A stretch of DNA of 64,000 nt, taken from assembly GCF_008698235.1 (NCBI RefSeq), contig NZ_PEBH01000003.1:54776-118775 (forward strand). Reading direction: 5' to 3'. This document shows positions 52,596-62,040 of the stretch, in pieces. Source of the stretch: Bifidobacterium rousetti (GTDB taxonomy: Bacteria > Actinomycetota > Actinomycetes > Actinomycetales > Bifidobacteriaceae). A model generated the notes under the pieces. It searched no databases. It was given only the letters and a program-made list of their open reading frames with translations, and was not told the DNA's origin. Made by a program: the position numbers and the translations under genes. Numbering within the stretch: the stretch's first letter is position 1; each line of letters starts with the position of its first letter.

Positions 52596-54269
52596 TTACT
52601 TGCCCGGCGTGTAGGTGACCTGCCACAACGGCAGCACGGTCTGGGAGAGGTTCTCCGGATAGCCGGAGACGCCCTTGGCGTAGGCCTGCGTCACCCTCCA
52701 GCTGAACAGCCAGTCGGCGGGCGCGTCCTCGGAGACGATCTTCGCGGCCTGGGCGAGGTATTTGGACGCCTCGTCGTCGGAGGTCGCGGCGAGCGCCTTC
52801 GCGTAGAGGTCCTGCACCTGCTTGGAGTCGTAGTGGTAGTAGTAGCTCGGCGTGGCCCACTTGTAGAAGTCGTGGCTTTCGGCGTGGTCGACGAGCGAGA
52901 GGTCGTAGTCGCCGTTGGTGTGCACGTCCTGCAGCCAGGTGGAGAATTCGACGTAGTTGATCTTCAGGTCGATGCCGATGGGCTTGAGCTGGCTTTTGAG
53001 CTGGTCGCCGAGCTCGGTGCCGTACACGTTCGCGTAGGTGAGGGTGAGCTGAAGCGGCTTGGATTCGGAGTAGCCCGCCTCGGCCATGAGCTGCTTGGCC
53101 TTGGCCTCGTCGTGCGGGTAGAGGTCGGTCAGGTCCTCGTAGCCGGGGTCGACCTTGGGGATCGGGCCGCCGAGCGGGGAGTCGACGCCGCCGCGGGAGG
53201 CGATGATCTGCTGATGGTCGATGCCGTAGCGGATGGCCTGGCGCACGCGCTTGTCGGTGAGCTTCGGATTGGCCATGTTGAAGGCGAGGACGAACTTGTC
53301 GGAGCCGTCGCCCTCTTTGACGACGTAGTCGGAGTCCTTGCGGAACGGTTCGGCGAGGGTGGCGGTGATCGGCGAGAGCACCTGCACGTCGCCGCTCTTG
53401 AGCGCGTTGATCCCCGCGTTGTCGTCGGGCAGGAAGCGGATGACGACGTTCTCGGTCTTCGCCTTGTGTTCGGTTCCCCAGTACTTCGGGTTGGCCTTGA
53501 ACACGATCTTGTCGCTCGGGTCGAACGATTCGACGGTGTACGGCCCGGAGCCGAGGGCGCCGGTCTTCTCGTCCCACTTGCCGTCCTTGTCGTAGATGAG
53601 TCCGGGGCGCCCGGTCAGGTACCACAGCATGTTGGAGTCGGGCGCGGAGAGGGTGATCTTCACGGTCTTCGGGTCGACGGCCTCGGCCTTGTCGAGGTTC
53701 TTGACCTGATCGTAGTTGTAGTACTTGTTCGCCTTGAGCTCGTTGATGGACCATGCCACGTCGTCGGCGTCGAGCGCGTCGCCGTTGGAGAAGGTCATGT
53801 GCTCGTTCAGGTGGAACGTGTAGGTCAGGCCGGCGTCGGAGACCTCCCAGCTCTTGGCGAGTCCGGGGTGGACCTTGTTGTCGGAGCCGCGCGAGACGAG
53901 GCTTTCGTACACGTTGCCGATGAGTATCTGCTCGAGCGCGGAGCCGGACTGGTGGCGGATGTCGAGGTTGACGGGCGCGAGTTTCAAGCCGATGGCGACG
54001 GTGTCGGCCTGCTTGGCTGCGGCGGTGCCGCTGGTGCCCGATGAATCGCCGCCGCTGGTCTGCTTATTCGTGAAGAAGGCGTTGACACCGACGACGAGCG
54101 CGCTGACGACGATGACCGCGATCAGCGACCACAGCCACCATTTCGGCCCCTTGCCGTTGCCGTTCTTCGGGTTTCGTGATTTCGCGCGGCCTTCGAGGCT
54201 CGCGTCGGTGCTGGCCGCGTTGTTTCCGGTTGCGCCGGCTTCGCCGTGCACACCATTGTTCTGGGACAT
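52596..54269 (-). CDS. Peptide-type substrate-binding protein (family 5), membrane-anchored
   Basis: The 557 residues have a cytoplasmic N-terminal tail, one membrane segment (about 45-66) without a lipobox Cys, and a family-5 binding domain. Family features are NVYESLVSRG, LAKSWEVSDAGLTYTFHLNEHMTFSNGDALDADDVAWS, and GSGPYTVESFDP. The uncleaved-anchor design matches the zinc-binding protein at 2464-4131. The substrate is probably a peptide, but nickel or others cannot be excluded. It is the first gene of the operon. Confidence 0.92.
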   Translation of the reverse strand: MSQNNGVHGEAGATGNNAASTDASLEGRAKSRNPKNGNGKGPKWWLWSLIAVIVVSALVVGVNAFFTNKQTSGGDSSGTSGTAAAKQADTVAIGLKLAPVNLDIRHQSGSALEQILIGNVYESLVSRGSDNKVHPGLAKSWEVSDAGLTYTFHLNEHMTFSNGDALDADDVAWSINELKANKYYNYDQVKNLDKAEAVDPKTVKITLSAPDSNMLWYLTGRPGLIYDKDGKWDEKTGALGSGPYTVESFDPSDKIVFKANPKYWGTEHKAKTENVVIRFLPDDNAGINALKSGDVQVLSPITATLAEPFRKDSDYVVKEGDGSDKFVLAFNMANPKLTDKRVRQAIRYGIDHQQIIASRGGVDSPLGGPIPKVDPGYEDLTDLYPHDEAKAKQLMAEAGYSESKPLQLTLTYANVYGTELGDQLKSQLKPIGIDLKINYVEFSTWLQDVHTNGDYDLSLVDHAESHDFYKWATPSYYYHYDSKQVQDLYAKALAATSDDEASKYLAQAAKIVSEDAPADWLFSWRVTQAYAKGVSGYPENLSQTVLPLWQVTYTPGK

Positions 54270-54431
54270 GTTCTCTCCCTGTTCGGCCTGTTTCGGGCAT
54301 GCTTGCGCGGCCCGGAACGTCGCCGATTCCGATATGAGGTTATGAATCTGGTTATGTGCGGTTGACCGCCCATGACGGGTCGATCACCGCGTGCCATTAT
54401 AGCCCCGACAGCGAGCATCCCGCGAAACGAC

Positions 54432-54460
54432 GAAGGCCAGCCCTCGATGGGCTGGCCTTC
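54432..54460 (-). terminator. Terminator downstream of def
   Basis: A perfect 12-bp stem GAAGGCCAGCCC / GGGCTGGCCTTC has a 5-nt loop and a weak T-rich flank on the minus strand. It lies 27 bp after the def stop. Confidence 0.75.
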
Positions 54461-54487
54461 AGAGGGGCCACGGGCCGAGACGGCGGC

Positions 54488-55141
54488 TTACAGCTCGAAG
54501 CCGAGTTCCTCGGCGGCTTCGGTGGGGACCGGGTCCTCGGCCCAGAAGTCCTCGAGGTTCTCGTTGGTGGCGAGGGAGCGGATCTCCGCCTTGTCGATGT
54601 ACAGCTCGCCGCTCAGATGGTCGGTCTCGTGCTGGAAGATGCGGGCCGGCCAGCCGTGCAGGCGCTCCTTGTGGTGCCTGCCGTCCTCGTCGTCCCATTC
54701 GGCGTCGACGTCAAGCCAGCGCCTGCGCACCGCCTGATAGCCGTCGAAGCTCAGGCACCCCTCGTAGAAGCTGGCGGTCTTCTCCCCCACCGGCGTGTAC
54801 TTCGGGTTGATGATCACATGGAACGGGAATTCGGCGATCTCGCGCGGGTCGTCCTCGTCGTCGCGCACATGGTCCTCGACGACGGCGAGCGCGAGCCCGA
54901 GGCCGATCTGCGTGGCGGCGAGGCCGACGCCCGGCGCCTCGAGCATGGTGGTGTGCATCGTGTCGATGAGCTTGGCGAGCGTGTGCTTGGACAGCTGGCC
55001 GTCGTAGGCGGCGGTTTGCTGGCGCAGCACCGGCTCGCCGGCCTGCACGATCGGCAGGATCTTCTCCTTGCCACCGGTCTTGATGAGCTGTTCGACGTCT
55101 CGGTTGAGCTCGATGTCGACTTTCGCGTTCTTCCCGAACAT
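54488..55141 (-). CDS. def: Peptide deformylase
   Basis: Def removes the formyl group from new proteins. The 217 residues hold all three family motifs: GVGLAATQ (71-78), EGCLS (127-131) and QHETDH (170-175), which supply the metal ligands and catalytic Glu. It has the longer N- and C-termini usual for actinobacterial forms. It lies 58 nt after glmM. Confidence 0.96.
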   Translation of the reverse strand: MFGKNAKVDIELNRDVEQLIKTGGKEKILPIVQAGEPVLRQQTAAYDGQLSKHTLAKLIDTMHTTMLEAPGVGLAATQIGLGLALAVVEDHVRDDEDDPREIAEFPFHVIINPKYTPVGEKTASFYEGCLSFDGYQAVRRRWLDVDAEWDDEDGRHHKERLHGWPARIFQHETDHLSGELYIDKAEIRSLATNENLEDFWAEDPVPTEAAEELGFEL

Positions 55142-55199
55142 GTGGTGGGGTTCCTCCGTGGGCTCGTTGGGTTGGCTGGGCTTGGGATTGGCTGTGCTG

Positions 55200-56585
55200 C
55201 TACAGGGCGAGCTCGTCGGCGACGACCTTGGCGAGGCGCGCGCACACCTCATCGGCCTGCTCCTGCGTGGCGGCCTCGGCCATGACGCGCACGAGCGGCT
55301 CGGTGCCGGACGGGCGCAGCAGCACGCGGCCGGTGTCGCCGAGGAGCTTCGACTCCTTCTCGACGGCGGCCTGCACCTTGGCGTTGGTGGTGGCGGCCAT
55401 CTTGTCGACGTTCGGCACGTTGACGAGGGTCTGCGGCAGCTGCGGGAAGTCTGCGGCGAGCTGCTTGAGGCTCTTGCCGGAGCGGACGACCTCGTTGCAC
55501 AGGGTGAGGGCGGTCAGGGTGCCGTCGCCGGTGGTGGCGAACTCGCGGTTGATGACGTGGCCGGACTGCTCGCCGCCCAGCGTGTAGCCGCCGCGCAGCA
55601 TCTCCTCGAGCACGTAGCGGTCTCCGACCGCGGTCTGCACGGTCTTGATGCCCATGTCCTTCAGGGCCAGCTTCAGGCCCAGATTGCTCATCACGGTGAC
55701 GACGAGCGTGTTGTCGGCGAGCTTGCCCGCCTCCTTCTTGGCGCGTGCGAGGATGCCCATGATCTGATCGCCGTTGACCATGTTGCCGTCCTCGTCCACG
55801 GCGAGGCAGCGGTCGGCGTCGCCGTCGAACGCGACGCCCATCACCGCGTCGGTGGCCTTGACCATGGCCTGCAGCTGCTCGGGATGGGTGGAGCCGGCGT
55901 GCTTGTTGATGTTGTAGCCGTCCGGGGATGCGTTGATGACCATGACCTCGGCGCCGGCGCGGCGCAGCGCCTCGGGGGCGACGACGGAGGTGGCGCCGTT
56001 GGCGCAGTCGGCCACGATCTTCAGGCCCTTCAGCGGCTTGGGCTGGGTCTTGTCCGGGTTGACCGGGGCGATGGTGGAGACCAAGTGATCGATGTACAGG
56101 TTGGTGGCGGTCACGGTGTCGTGGCTGACGCGGCCCACGCCGGCGCCGGTGGGGCGGTCCCAGTCCTGGCCGAGCACTGCCTCGATCTCGTCCTCCTTGG
56201 CGTCGGGCAGCTTGAAGCCGCCGCGCGCGAAGAACTTGATGCCGTTGTCGGGCATCGGGTTGTGGGAGGCGGAGATCACGGCGCCCATCTCGACGTTGAG
56301 CACGGAGGTGAGGTACGCGACGCCCGGGGTCGGGATGATGCCGGCGTCGATCACGTCGAAGCCGCCGGCGGACATGCCCGCGGCCAGCGCGGAGGCGAGG
56401 AAGTCGCCGGACACGCGCGTGTCACGGCCGACGAGGGCGCGGCGACGGCCCTCCGGCTGGTTGTCCTGAGTGCCGGCGTCGCCGAGCACGCGCACTGCGG
56501 CATCGCCGAGGTCAAGCGCGAGACGGGCGGTCAGATCACGGTTCGCGAGGCCTCGAACACCATCGGTTCCAAACATCTTCGGCAT
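55200..56585 (-). CDS. glmM: Phosphoglucosamine mutase
   Basis: GlmM makes glucosamine-1-phosphate for cell-wall precursors. The 461 residues begin MPKMFGTDGVRGLAN. The active-site serine S107 lies in VISASHNPMPDNGIKFF, the magnesium site is in GVAFDGDADRC, GGEQSGHVI follows, and RPSGTEPLVRVM is the phosphate-binding motif. It precedes def. Confidence 0.97.
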   Translation of the reverse strand: MPKMFGTDGVRGLANRDLTARLALDLGDAAVRVLGDAGTQDNQPEGRRRALVGRDTRVSGDFLASALAAGMSAGGFDVIDAGIIPTPGVAYLTSVLNVEMGAVISASHNPMPDNGIKFFARGGFKLPDAKEDEIEAVLGQDWDRPTGAGVGRVSHDTVTATNLYIDHLVSTIAPVNPDKTQPKPLKGLKIVADCANGATSVVAPEALRRAGAEVMVINASPDGYNINKHAGSTHPEQLQAMVKATDAVMGVAFDGDADRCLAVDEDGNMVNGDQIMGILARAKKEAGKLADNTLVVTVMSNLGLKLALKDMGIKTVQTAVGDRYVLEEMLRGGYTLGGEQSGHVINREFATTGDGTLTALTLCNEVVRSGKSLKQLAADFPQLPQTLVNVPNVDKMAATTNAKVQAAVEKESKLLGDTGRVLLRPSGTEPLVRVMAEAATQEQADEVCARLAKVVADELAL

Positions 56586-57283
56586 AGTTGCTTACATCCT
56601 TATAATCGTTCGATCGAAGACGTCGCCCCCGACCGGATCGGCCGGGCGACGGAGCGCCCCCGTTACCGTCCACCATGGTAATCGGCGTGCCGCGTGAAAT
56701 CACGCCAACACGGCATCATGCCCGATTCGGCCACATTCGATCATGTCCGGGAGCCCCGTCACCGGTACGTCTTCAACGCGAGGTCGACGGTGAGGATGAC
56801 GCCGGCGGTGGCGGGCCACACCCACCATGCGTCGCGGCGCATCGGCTGGACCGGCTGTTCGGCCGACCGGCCCGGAATACCCACCCTGCCACCGGTTCCG
56901 GCACACGATTCCTAACGTTTTCCTAACGGTCGTGAGTGAGAATACCTCGATTCCATCGGCCCGTGCCGGTTCTTTTGCCATGTGGACGGATTCACCGTAC
57001 GCTCCCAGTGGCCATAGAGCAGCCGACCCCGTTCGACGTATGGTGAGCGGCGGTCAGCGTACGCCGAACGGGGCCATCACACACAGACCCCCCGAAATCG
57101 TACGGTCACTCGAGGTGAGGATACGATTTCGGGGGGTCAGGTTCCTATCGCCACGTGGAACGTACGCTGGCGGGAGTCAGGCGTACGTTCCATGAGGCGA
57201 ACCGATTCATGGCCACCGGGAACGTACGCCGGCCAGACCAGTCAGGTCGACCAAACCGGCCAGACCGGTGGTACAGGGCCGAA
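56586..57283. other. Gap between pepN and glmM with stacked hairpins
   Basis: This 698-bp region has no convincing gene. It contains three successive hairpins (57027-57073, 57086-57138, 57156-57192) and GGCCAGACC repeats beside the pepN stop (about 57229-57270). The glmM promoter must lie at its left end. Confidence 0.5.
57027..57192. repeat. Three consecutive hairpins with different stems
   Basis: Stem 1 pairs 57027-57040 with 57060-57073 (13 of 14), loop 19 nt. Stem 2 pairs 57086-57102 with 57122-57138 (17 of 17), loop 19 nt. Stem 3 pairs 57156-57167 with 57181-57192 (12 of 12), loop 13 nt. Loops 1 and 2 share spaced GGT and AG bases. They lie 91 bp or more after the pepN stop. Confidence 0.75.
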
Positions 57284-59893
57284 TCACAGGGATTCGTTGT
57301 ACTTGCGGACCTTGAGGGTGCGCTTGGAGGAGTACACGTTCTCGAGGATGATGCGGCGCAGGGCGGCGTCGGCGTCCTCGTGGCCGGACAGCCAGGACTC
57401 GCCGAGGGAAACCAGCTCGGCCGGATCGGCATAGCCCGGGTAGAGGCCCTCGAGCAGCGCCTCGGCCATGTGGAAGGTCTTGTTCGACCAGATCCAGTCG
57501 ACGGTCTCGAAGTACTTGGCGGCGTACGGCGCGGCCAGATCCGGGCGCGGGGTCGCGGCGAACCCGCGGGCCACGGCCTCGAGTTGGCTGTTGGTGAGGT
57601 CGGCGTTGTTGAGCGCCTGATCCCACGCCCATGCCTTCGCCTCGACGGTGCCCTTGACGGCACGCGCGCCGTAGGCGAACTCGCGGTTCTCCGTGGTCTC
57701 CTTCTTCTTGAGCTGCGCGTCGATGTCGGCGTCGTCGTACTCGTTGACCGAGGCGAGCGCGTTGACGATCGTCCACGTGAAGTTGTTGTCGATCTCGAGT
57801 CCGTCGAGCGCCACGGAGCCGTCGAGCAGGCCGCGCGCGTTGGCGACGAACGCGGCGTCGCCCTCCTCGCCGTAGCCGAGGTAGGCGGTGGCGAGCTGGA
57901 ACTGGCTGTCGGAGCCGGCCTCGGCCGCCCCCGCGAGCTTCCACAGTTCGGCGGCGACGTGCTTCAGGACCTCGTCGCGCCGATCGGCGGCCACGTAGTG
58001 GTGCGCGGTGGTGGACATGCAGGCCAGCGCGTAGCGGAACGTGGTGGACTCGGTCTCGGTAGCGAGCAGGCGCAGGGTCAGGTCGACGAAGCGCTCGGCC
58101 GGAAACTCGCCGTCGCGGGTCATGTCCCAGAAGGCGAGCCAGATGACGGCGCGGGCGAGCGCGTCGTCGAAGTCGAGCAGACGCTGCTCGGCGAACGCCA
58201 GCGAGTTGGCGTCGAAGCGGATCTTCGTGTAGGTCAGGTCCTCGTCGTTGATGAGCAGGAGGGCCGGGCGCGGCTTGCCGGCGGCCGCCGTGACGGCGGT
58301 GCTCTCGCCGTCGACGTCGAGTTCGAGACGGTCGGTGCGCACGATGCGGCCGGTCGCGGCGTCCTCGTTGTAGAAGCCGAGGGCGAGGCGGTGCGGGCGC
58401 AGCACCGGGTGCTCGGCCGGCGCGTCCTGGACGAGCGTGAGGGAGGCGATGGTGCCGTCGCCGTTCTCCTCGAGTTCGGGCGTGATCGTGTTGATGCCGG
58501 ACTCCTCGAGCCACTTGGCGCTCCACGCCTTCAGGTCGCGGCCGGAGGTGAGCTCGAGCTCGGCGAGCAGGTCGCCCAGCGTCGCGTTGGAGTACGCGTG
58601 CTTGTTGAGGTAGTTGTGGATGCCCTGGAAGAACTTCGCGCGGCCCACGTAGAACACGAGCTGCTTCAGCACGGAGGCGCCCTTGGCATAGGTGATGCCG
58701 TCGAAGTTGACGTACGTGTCGTTGAGGTCGTTGATCGGGGCGACGATCGGGTGCGTGGTGGGCAGCTGGTCCTGCCTCAGCGCCCAGCTCTTCTCGCCGG
58801 AGCAGAACGTGGCCCACGCGTCGTGCCATTCGGTGGCCTCGGCGGTGGCGAGCGTGGAGGTGAACTCGGCGAAGGACTCGTTGAGCCACAGGTCGTTCCA
58901 CCACTTCATCGTCACGTAGTCGCCGAACCACATGTGGGCGAGCTCGTGCAGGACGGTGACGACGCGGCGTTCGGCCAGGGCGTCGGTCACCTTGGACTCG
59001 AAGACGTAGGAGTCGCGGATCGTGACCATGCCGATGTTCTCCATCGCGCCCGCGTTGTACTCGGGCACGTAGATCTGGTCGAACTTGGCGTACGGGTAGG
59101 GCACGCCCCACGTCTTGGCGTAGAACGCAAAGCCCTTCTTGGTGATGTCGAACAGGTAGTCGACGTCCTTGGCGAAGGCGTCGGCGACGGCCTGACGGCA
59201 GTACTGGGCCATCGGGATCGTACGGCCGTCCTCGTTGTGGTATTCGGTGTGCCATTCGGCGTACGGGCCGGCGCAGATGGCGGTCAGGTAGGAGCTCATC
59301 ACCGGGGTCGCCTCGAAGGACCACAGGCGCGTGGTCTCGGCCGGCTTGGCCTCGAGCGTGCCCTCGGCGGTCAGACGGTCGTCGTCCTCGACGGACGCGG
59401 CCGGCATGTTGGAGGTGACGATCCAGCTCTTCGGGGCGAGCACCTTGAAGTCGAAGGTGGCCTTGAGGTCGGGCTGGTCGAACACGGCGTACACGCGGCG
59501 GGCGTCCGGCACCTCGAACTGGGAGTAGAGGTACACGTTGCCGTCGGACGGGTCGACGGAGCGGTGCAGGCCCTCGCCGGTGTTGGAGTAGCGGCACAGC
59601 GCCTTGACGACGACCTCGTTCTTCGTCTTGAGGCCGGTCAGTTCGATGCGGTCGTCGACGAACACCTCGGACGGGTCGAGGCTCTGGCCGTTGAGGACGA
59701 CCTCGCTCACCTCGTCGGCGATCAGGTCGAGGAAGGTGGACGATCCCGGCTGCGCGTTGAAGCAGATCAGGGTGTCCGAGCCGAAGGTCCTCGCGCCGAC
59801 GGTCAGATCAAGGTTCACATGGTAGTGGATGGGCGCCTCGACGACGGCCTTGCGGGCCTCCGCCTCGACTCGGGTCAGGTTCGATCCGGGCAT
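57284..59893 (-). CDS. pepN: Aminopeptidase N (M1 family)
   Basis: The 869-residue metallopeptidase releases N-terminal amino acids from peptides. It has the exopeptidase motif GAMEN (282-286), the zinc site HELAH (316-320) with the third ligand E339 in LNESFAE, and the ERAP1-like C-terminal helical domain. No signal peptide is visible, so it is cytosolic. Length matches actinobacterial PepN. Confidence 0.96.
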   Translation of the reverse strand: MPGSNLTRVEAEARKAVVEAPIHYHVNLDLTVGARTFGSDTLICFNAQPGSSTFLDLIADEVSEVVLNGQSLDPSEVFVDDRIELTGLKTKNEVVVKALCRYSNTGEGLHRSVDPSDGNVYLYSQFEVPDARRVYAVFDQPDLKATFDFKVLAPKSWIVTSNMPAASVEDDDRLTAEGTLEAKPAETTRLWSFEATPVMSSYLTAICAGPYAEWHTEYHNEDGRTIPMAQYCRQAVADAFAKDVDYLFDITKKGFAFYAKTWGVPYPYAKFDQIYVPEYNAGAMENIGMVTIRDSYVFESKVTDALAERRVVTVLHELAHMWFGDYVTMKWWNDLWLNESFAEFTSTLATAEATEWHDAWATFCSGEKSWALRQDQLPTTHPIVAPINDLNDTYVNFDGITYAKGASVLKQLVFYVGRAKFFQGIHNYLNKHAYSNATLGDLLAELELTSGRDLKAWSAKWLEESGINTITPELEENGDGTIASLTLVQDAPAEHPVLRPHRLALGFYNEDAATGRIVRTDRLELDVDGESTAVTAAAGKPRPALLLINDEDLTYTKIRFDANSLAFAEQRLLDFDDALARAVIWLAFWDMTRDGEFPAERFVDLTLRLLATETESTTFRYALACMSTTAHHYVAADRRDEVLKHVAAELWKLAGAAEAGSDSQFQLATAYLGYGEEGDAAFVANARGLLDGSVALDGLEIDNNFTWTIVNALASVNEYDDADIDAQLKKKETTENREFAYGARAVKGTVEAKAWAWDQALNNADLTNSQLEAVARGFAATPRPDLAAPYAAKYFETVDWIWSNKTFHMAEALLEGLYPGYADPAELVSLGESWLSGHEDADAALRRIILENVYSSKRTLKVRKYNESL

Positions 59894-59953
59894 GTACTCT
59901 CCTTAGCGATGTACGTGGGTTGACATGATGACATACGTGTGGACATAAGTAAG

Positions 59954-59976
59954 GCTCCCTCCGGGCGGGAGGGAGC
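59954..59976 (-). terminator. Terminator downstream of rnj
   Basis: Stem GCTCCCTCC (59954-59962) pairs with GGAGGGAGC (59968-59976), loop 5 nt; the minus strand continues CTTACTTATG. It lies 23 bp after the rnj stop. Confidence 0.75.
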
Positions 59977-59999
59977 TTGCTGCGTTGTGATCGATGGGG

Positions 60000-61949
60000 T
60001 CAGTCGTGCTCGACGTCGGTGGCGATGTCGGCGACGACCGGCACGATCATCGGCTTGCGCTTGAGCTGGCGGGCGATCCATCCGCCGAGCGTGCGGCGCA
60101 TGATCTGCTGGAGCTTGTACGTGTCGGTGGTGCCCGTCATCATCGCGTCGTTCAGCTGCTCGACGATCTGGTGGCGGACCTTGTCGAACTCGCTCTCGTC
60201 CTCGGCCACGGCGTTCAGGTAGATCTTCGGGCCGGAGACCACGTCGCGGGCCTCGGTGTCGACCACGACGAACGCGGAGACGAAGCCCTCGGTGCCGAGG
60301 ATGCGGCGCTTCTCGAGCTCCTCGTCGGTCAGCTCGCCGACCGAGTCGCCGTCGACGTACACGTAGCCGCACGGCACGGAGCCGACGACCGCGGCCTTGC
60401 CGTGGTAGAGGTCGACGACGTCGCCGTCCTCGGCGAGGACCACGTTCTGCGGGTCGACGCCGGTCTTGACGGCGATCAGGCCGTTGGCCACGAGGTGGCG
60501 GTTCTCGCCGTGGATCGGCATCGCGCACTTGGGCTTGACGATGTTGTACATGTACAGCAGCTCGCCCTCGTTGCAGTGGCCGGACACGTGCACGGCCGCG
60601 TTGTCGCGGTTGACGACCTTCGCGCCGAGCTGCACGAGCTTGTTGATGACCTTGTACACGCCGTGCTCGTTGCCCGGGATCAGGGAGCTGGCGAGGATGA
60701 CGGTGTCGAACTCGTTGACGTGGATGTCGCGGTGGTTGCCGTCGGCGATGCGTCCCAAAGCGGCCATCGGCTCGCCCTGCGAACCGGTGCACATGTAGAC
60801 GAGCTTGTCGTCCTGGATGTCGTTGGCCTGCTTCAGGTCCACGACGGTGCCCTCGGGGATGTGCAGGTAGCCGAGGTCGGCGGCGATGGACATGTTGCGC
60901 ACCATCGAACGGCCGACGAAGACGACCTTGCGCCCGTACTTGTGGGCGGTGTCGACGACCTGCTGCACGCGGTGGACGTGGCTGGAGAAGCTCGCGACGA
61001 TGATCTTGCGGGTGGCCTGCGCGAACGCCTGGTCGAGCGCCGGGCCGATGGAGGTCTCCGGCTTGACGAAACCCGGCACCTCGGCGTTCGTGGAGTCCAT
61101 CATCAGCAGGTCGACGCCCTTCTCGCCGATCTTGCCGAACTCGACCAGATCGGTGATCTTGTGGTCGAGCGGCAGCTGGTCGAGCTTAATGTCGCCGGTG
61201 TCGATGAGGGAGCCGGCCGGGGTCTTCACATGCACGGCGAGCGCGTCCGGGATGGAGTGGGTCACGGTGATGAACTCGAGCTCGAAGGGGCCGACCTTGA
61301 GCTTGTCGCGGCCCTGGACCTCCACCTTGGTGGGGCTCTGGTGGTGTTCCTTGCACTTCGCGTCGACGAAGGCGAGGGTTAGCTTGGAGCCGATCAGCGG
61401 AATGTCCGGACGGAGCTTCAGCAGATACGGCACGCCGCCGATGTGGTCCTCGTGGCCGTGGGTGAGCACCAGCGCCTCGACCTGGTCGAGACGGTCCTTG
61501 ATGTAGCTGAAGTCGGGCAGGATGAGGTCGACGCCCGGCTGCTCCTCCTCCGGGAAGAGCACGCCGCAGTCGATGAGCAGCAGGTGGCCGTTGTATTCAA
61601 TGACGTTCATGTTGCGGCCGATTTCGCCGAGGCCGCCGAGCGGCGTGATGCGCATCGAGCCCTTGCGGTACTTCGGTGGGGCGATGAGCACGGCGTCCTG
61701 CTGGGGCGCGGTGGCCTGCGTGCCGACGTTCTGGCGGCGGGAGCGGGAGGCGCCCGAGGCGCCGCGCGAACGACCGGCGGAGGAACGGCCCCTGCCACGG
61801 GCGTTGGAGGCGGAACGGCCGGAGGCGCGGCCGGTGGAGGTACGGCCCGAGGCCGCGCGGTTGGCGGAGCCGCGACGGCGGCCGCCGGAGGTTTTCTTGG
61901 CGCCGTTGGCGGCGCCGGCGTTGGTGTTGCTGGTTTGTTCTTGTGCCAT
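60000..61949 (-). CDS. rnj: Ribonuclease J
   Basis: RNase J degrades and matures RNA. The metallo-beta-lactamase/beta-CASP core starts near 98 (RITPLGGLGEIGRNM) and holds the metal motif HGHEDH (164-169), a SFSSHVHR block, CTGSQGEP and the HVSGHCNEGEL motif. The first 85 residues are an Arg/Ser/Gly-rich disordered extension with repeated GR/SR, a likely RNA- or protein-binding tail as in other actinobacteria. It follows dapA in the same direction. Confidence 0.95.
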   Translation of the reverse strand: MAQEQTSNTNAGAANGAKKTSGGRRRGSANRAASGRTSTGRASGRSASNARGRGRSSAGRSRGASGASRSRRQNVGTQATAPQQDAVLIAPPKYRKGSMRITPLGGLGEIGRNMNVIEYNGHLLLIDCGVLFPEEEQPGVDLILPDFSYIKDRLDQVEALVLTHGHEDHIGGVPYLLKLRPDIPLIGSKLTLAFVDAKCKEHHQSPTKVEVQGRDKLKVGPFELEFITVTHSIPDALAVHVKTPAGSLIDTGDIKLDQLPLDHKITDLVEFGKIGEKGVDLLMMDSTNAEVPGFVKPETSIGPALDQAFAQATRKIIVASFSSHVHRVQQVVDTAHKYGRKVVFVGRSMVRNMSIAADLGYLHIPEGTVVDLKQANDIQDDKLVYMCTGSQGEPMAALGRIADGNHRDIHVNEFDTVILASSLIPGNEHGVYKVINKLVQLGAKVVNRDNAAVHVSGHCNEGELLYMYNIVKPKCAMPIHGENRHLVANGLIAVKTGVDPQNVVLAEDGDVVDLYHGKAAVVGSVPCGYVYVDGDSVGELTDEELEKRRILGTEGFVSAFVVVDTEARDVVSGPKIYLNAVAEDESEFDKVRHQIVEQLNDAMMTGTTDTYKLQQIMRRTLGGWIARQLKRKPMIVPVVADIATDVEHD

Positions 61950-62040
61950 GACTTTCTTGTGTTTCCTGATTATCTTCGGTGCCTCCGCGCTCTCGCGGGG
62001 GCGACGTGTGAGAGCGCCCTTGCGGCCTTTCCGCGGCGTC

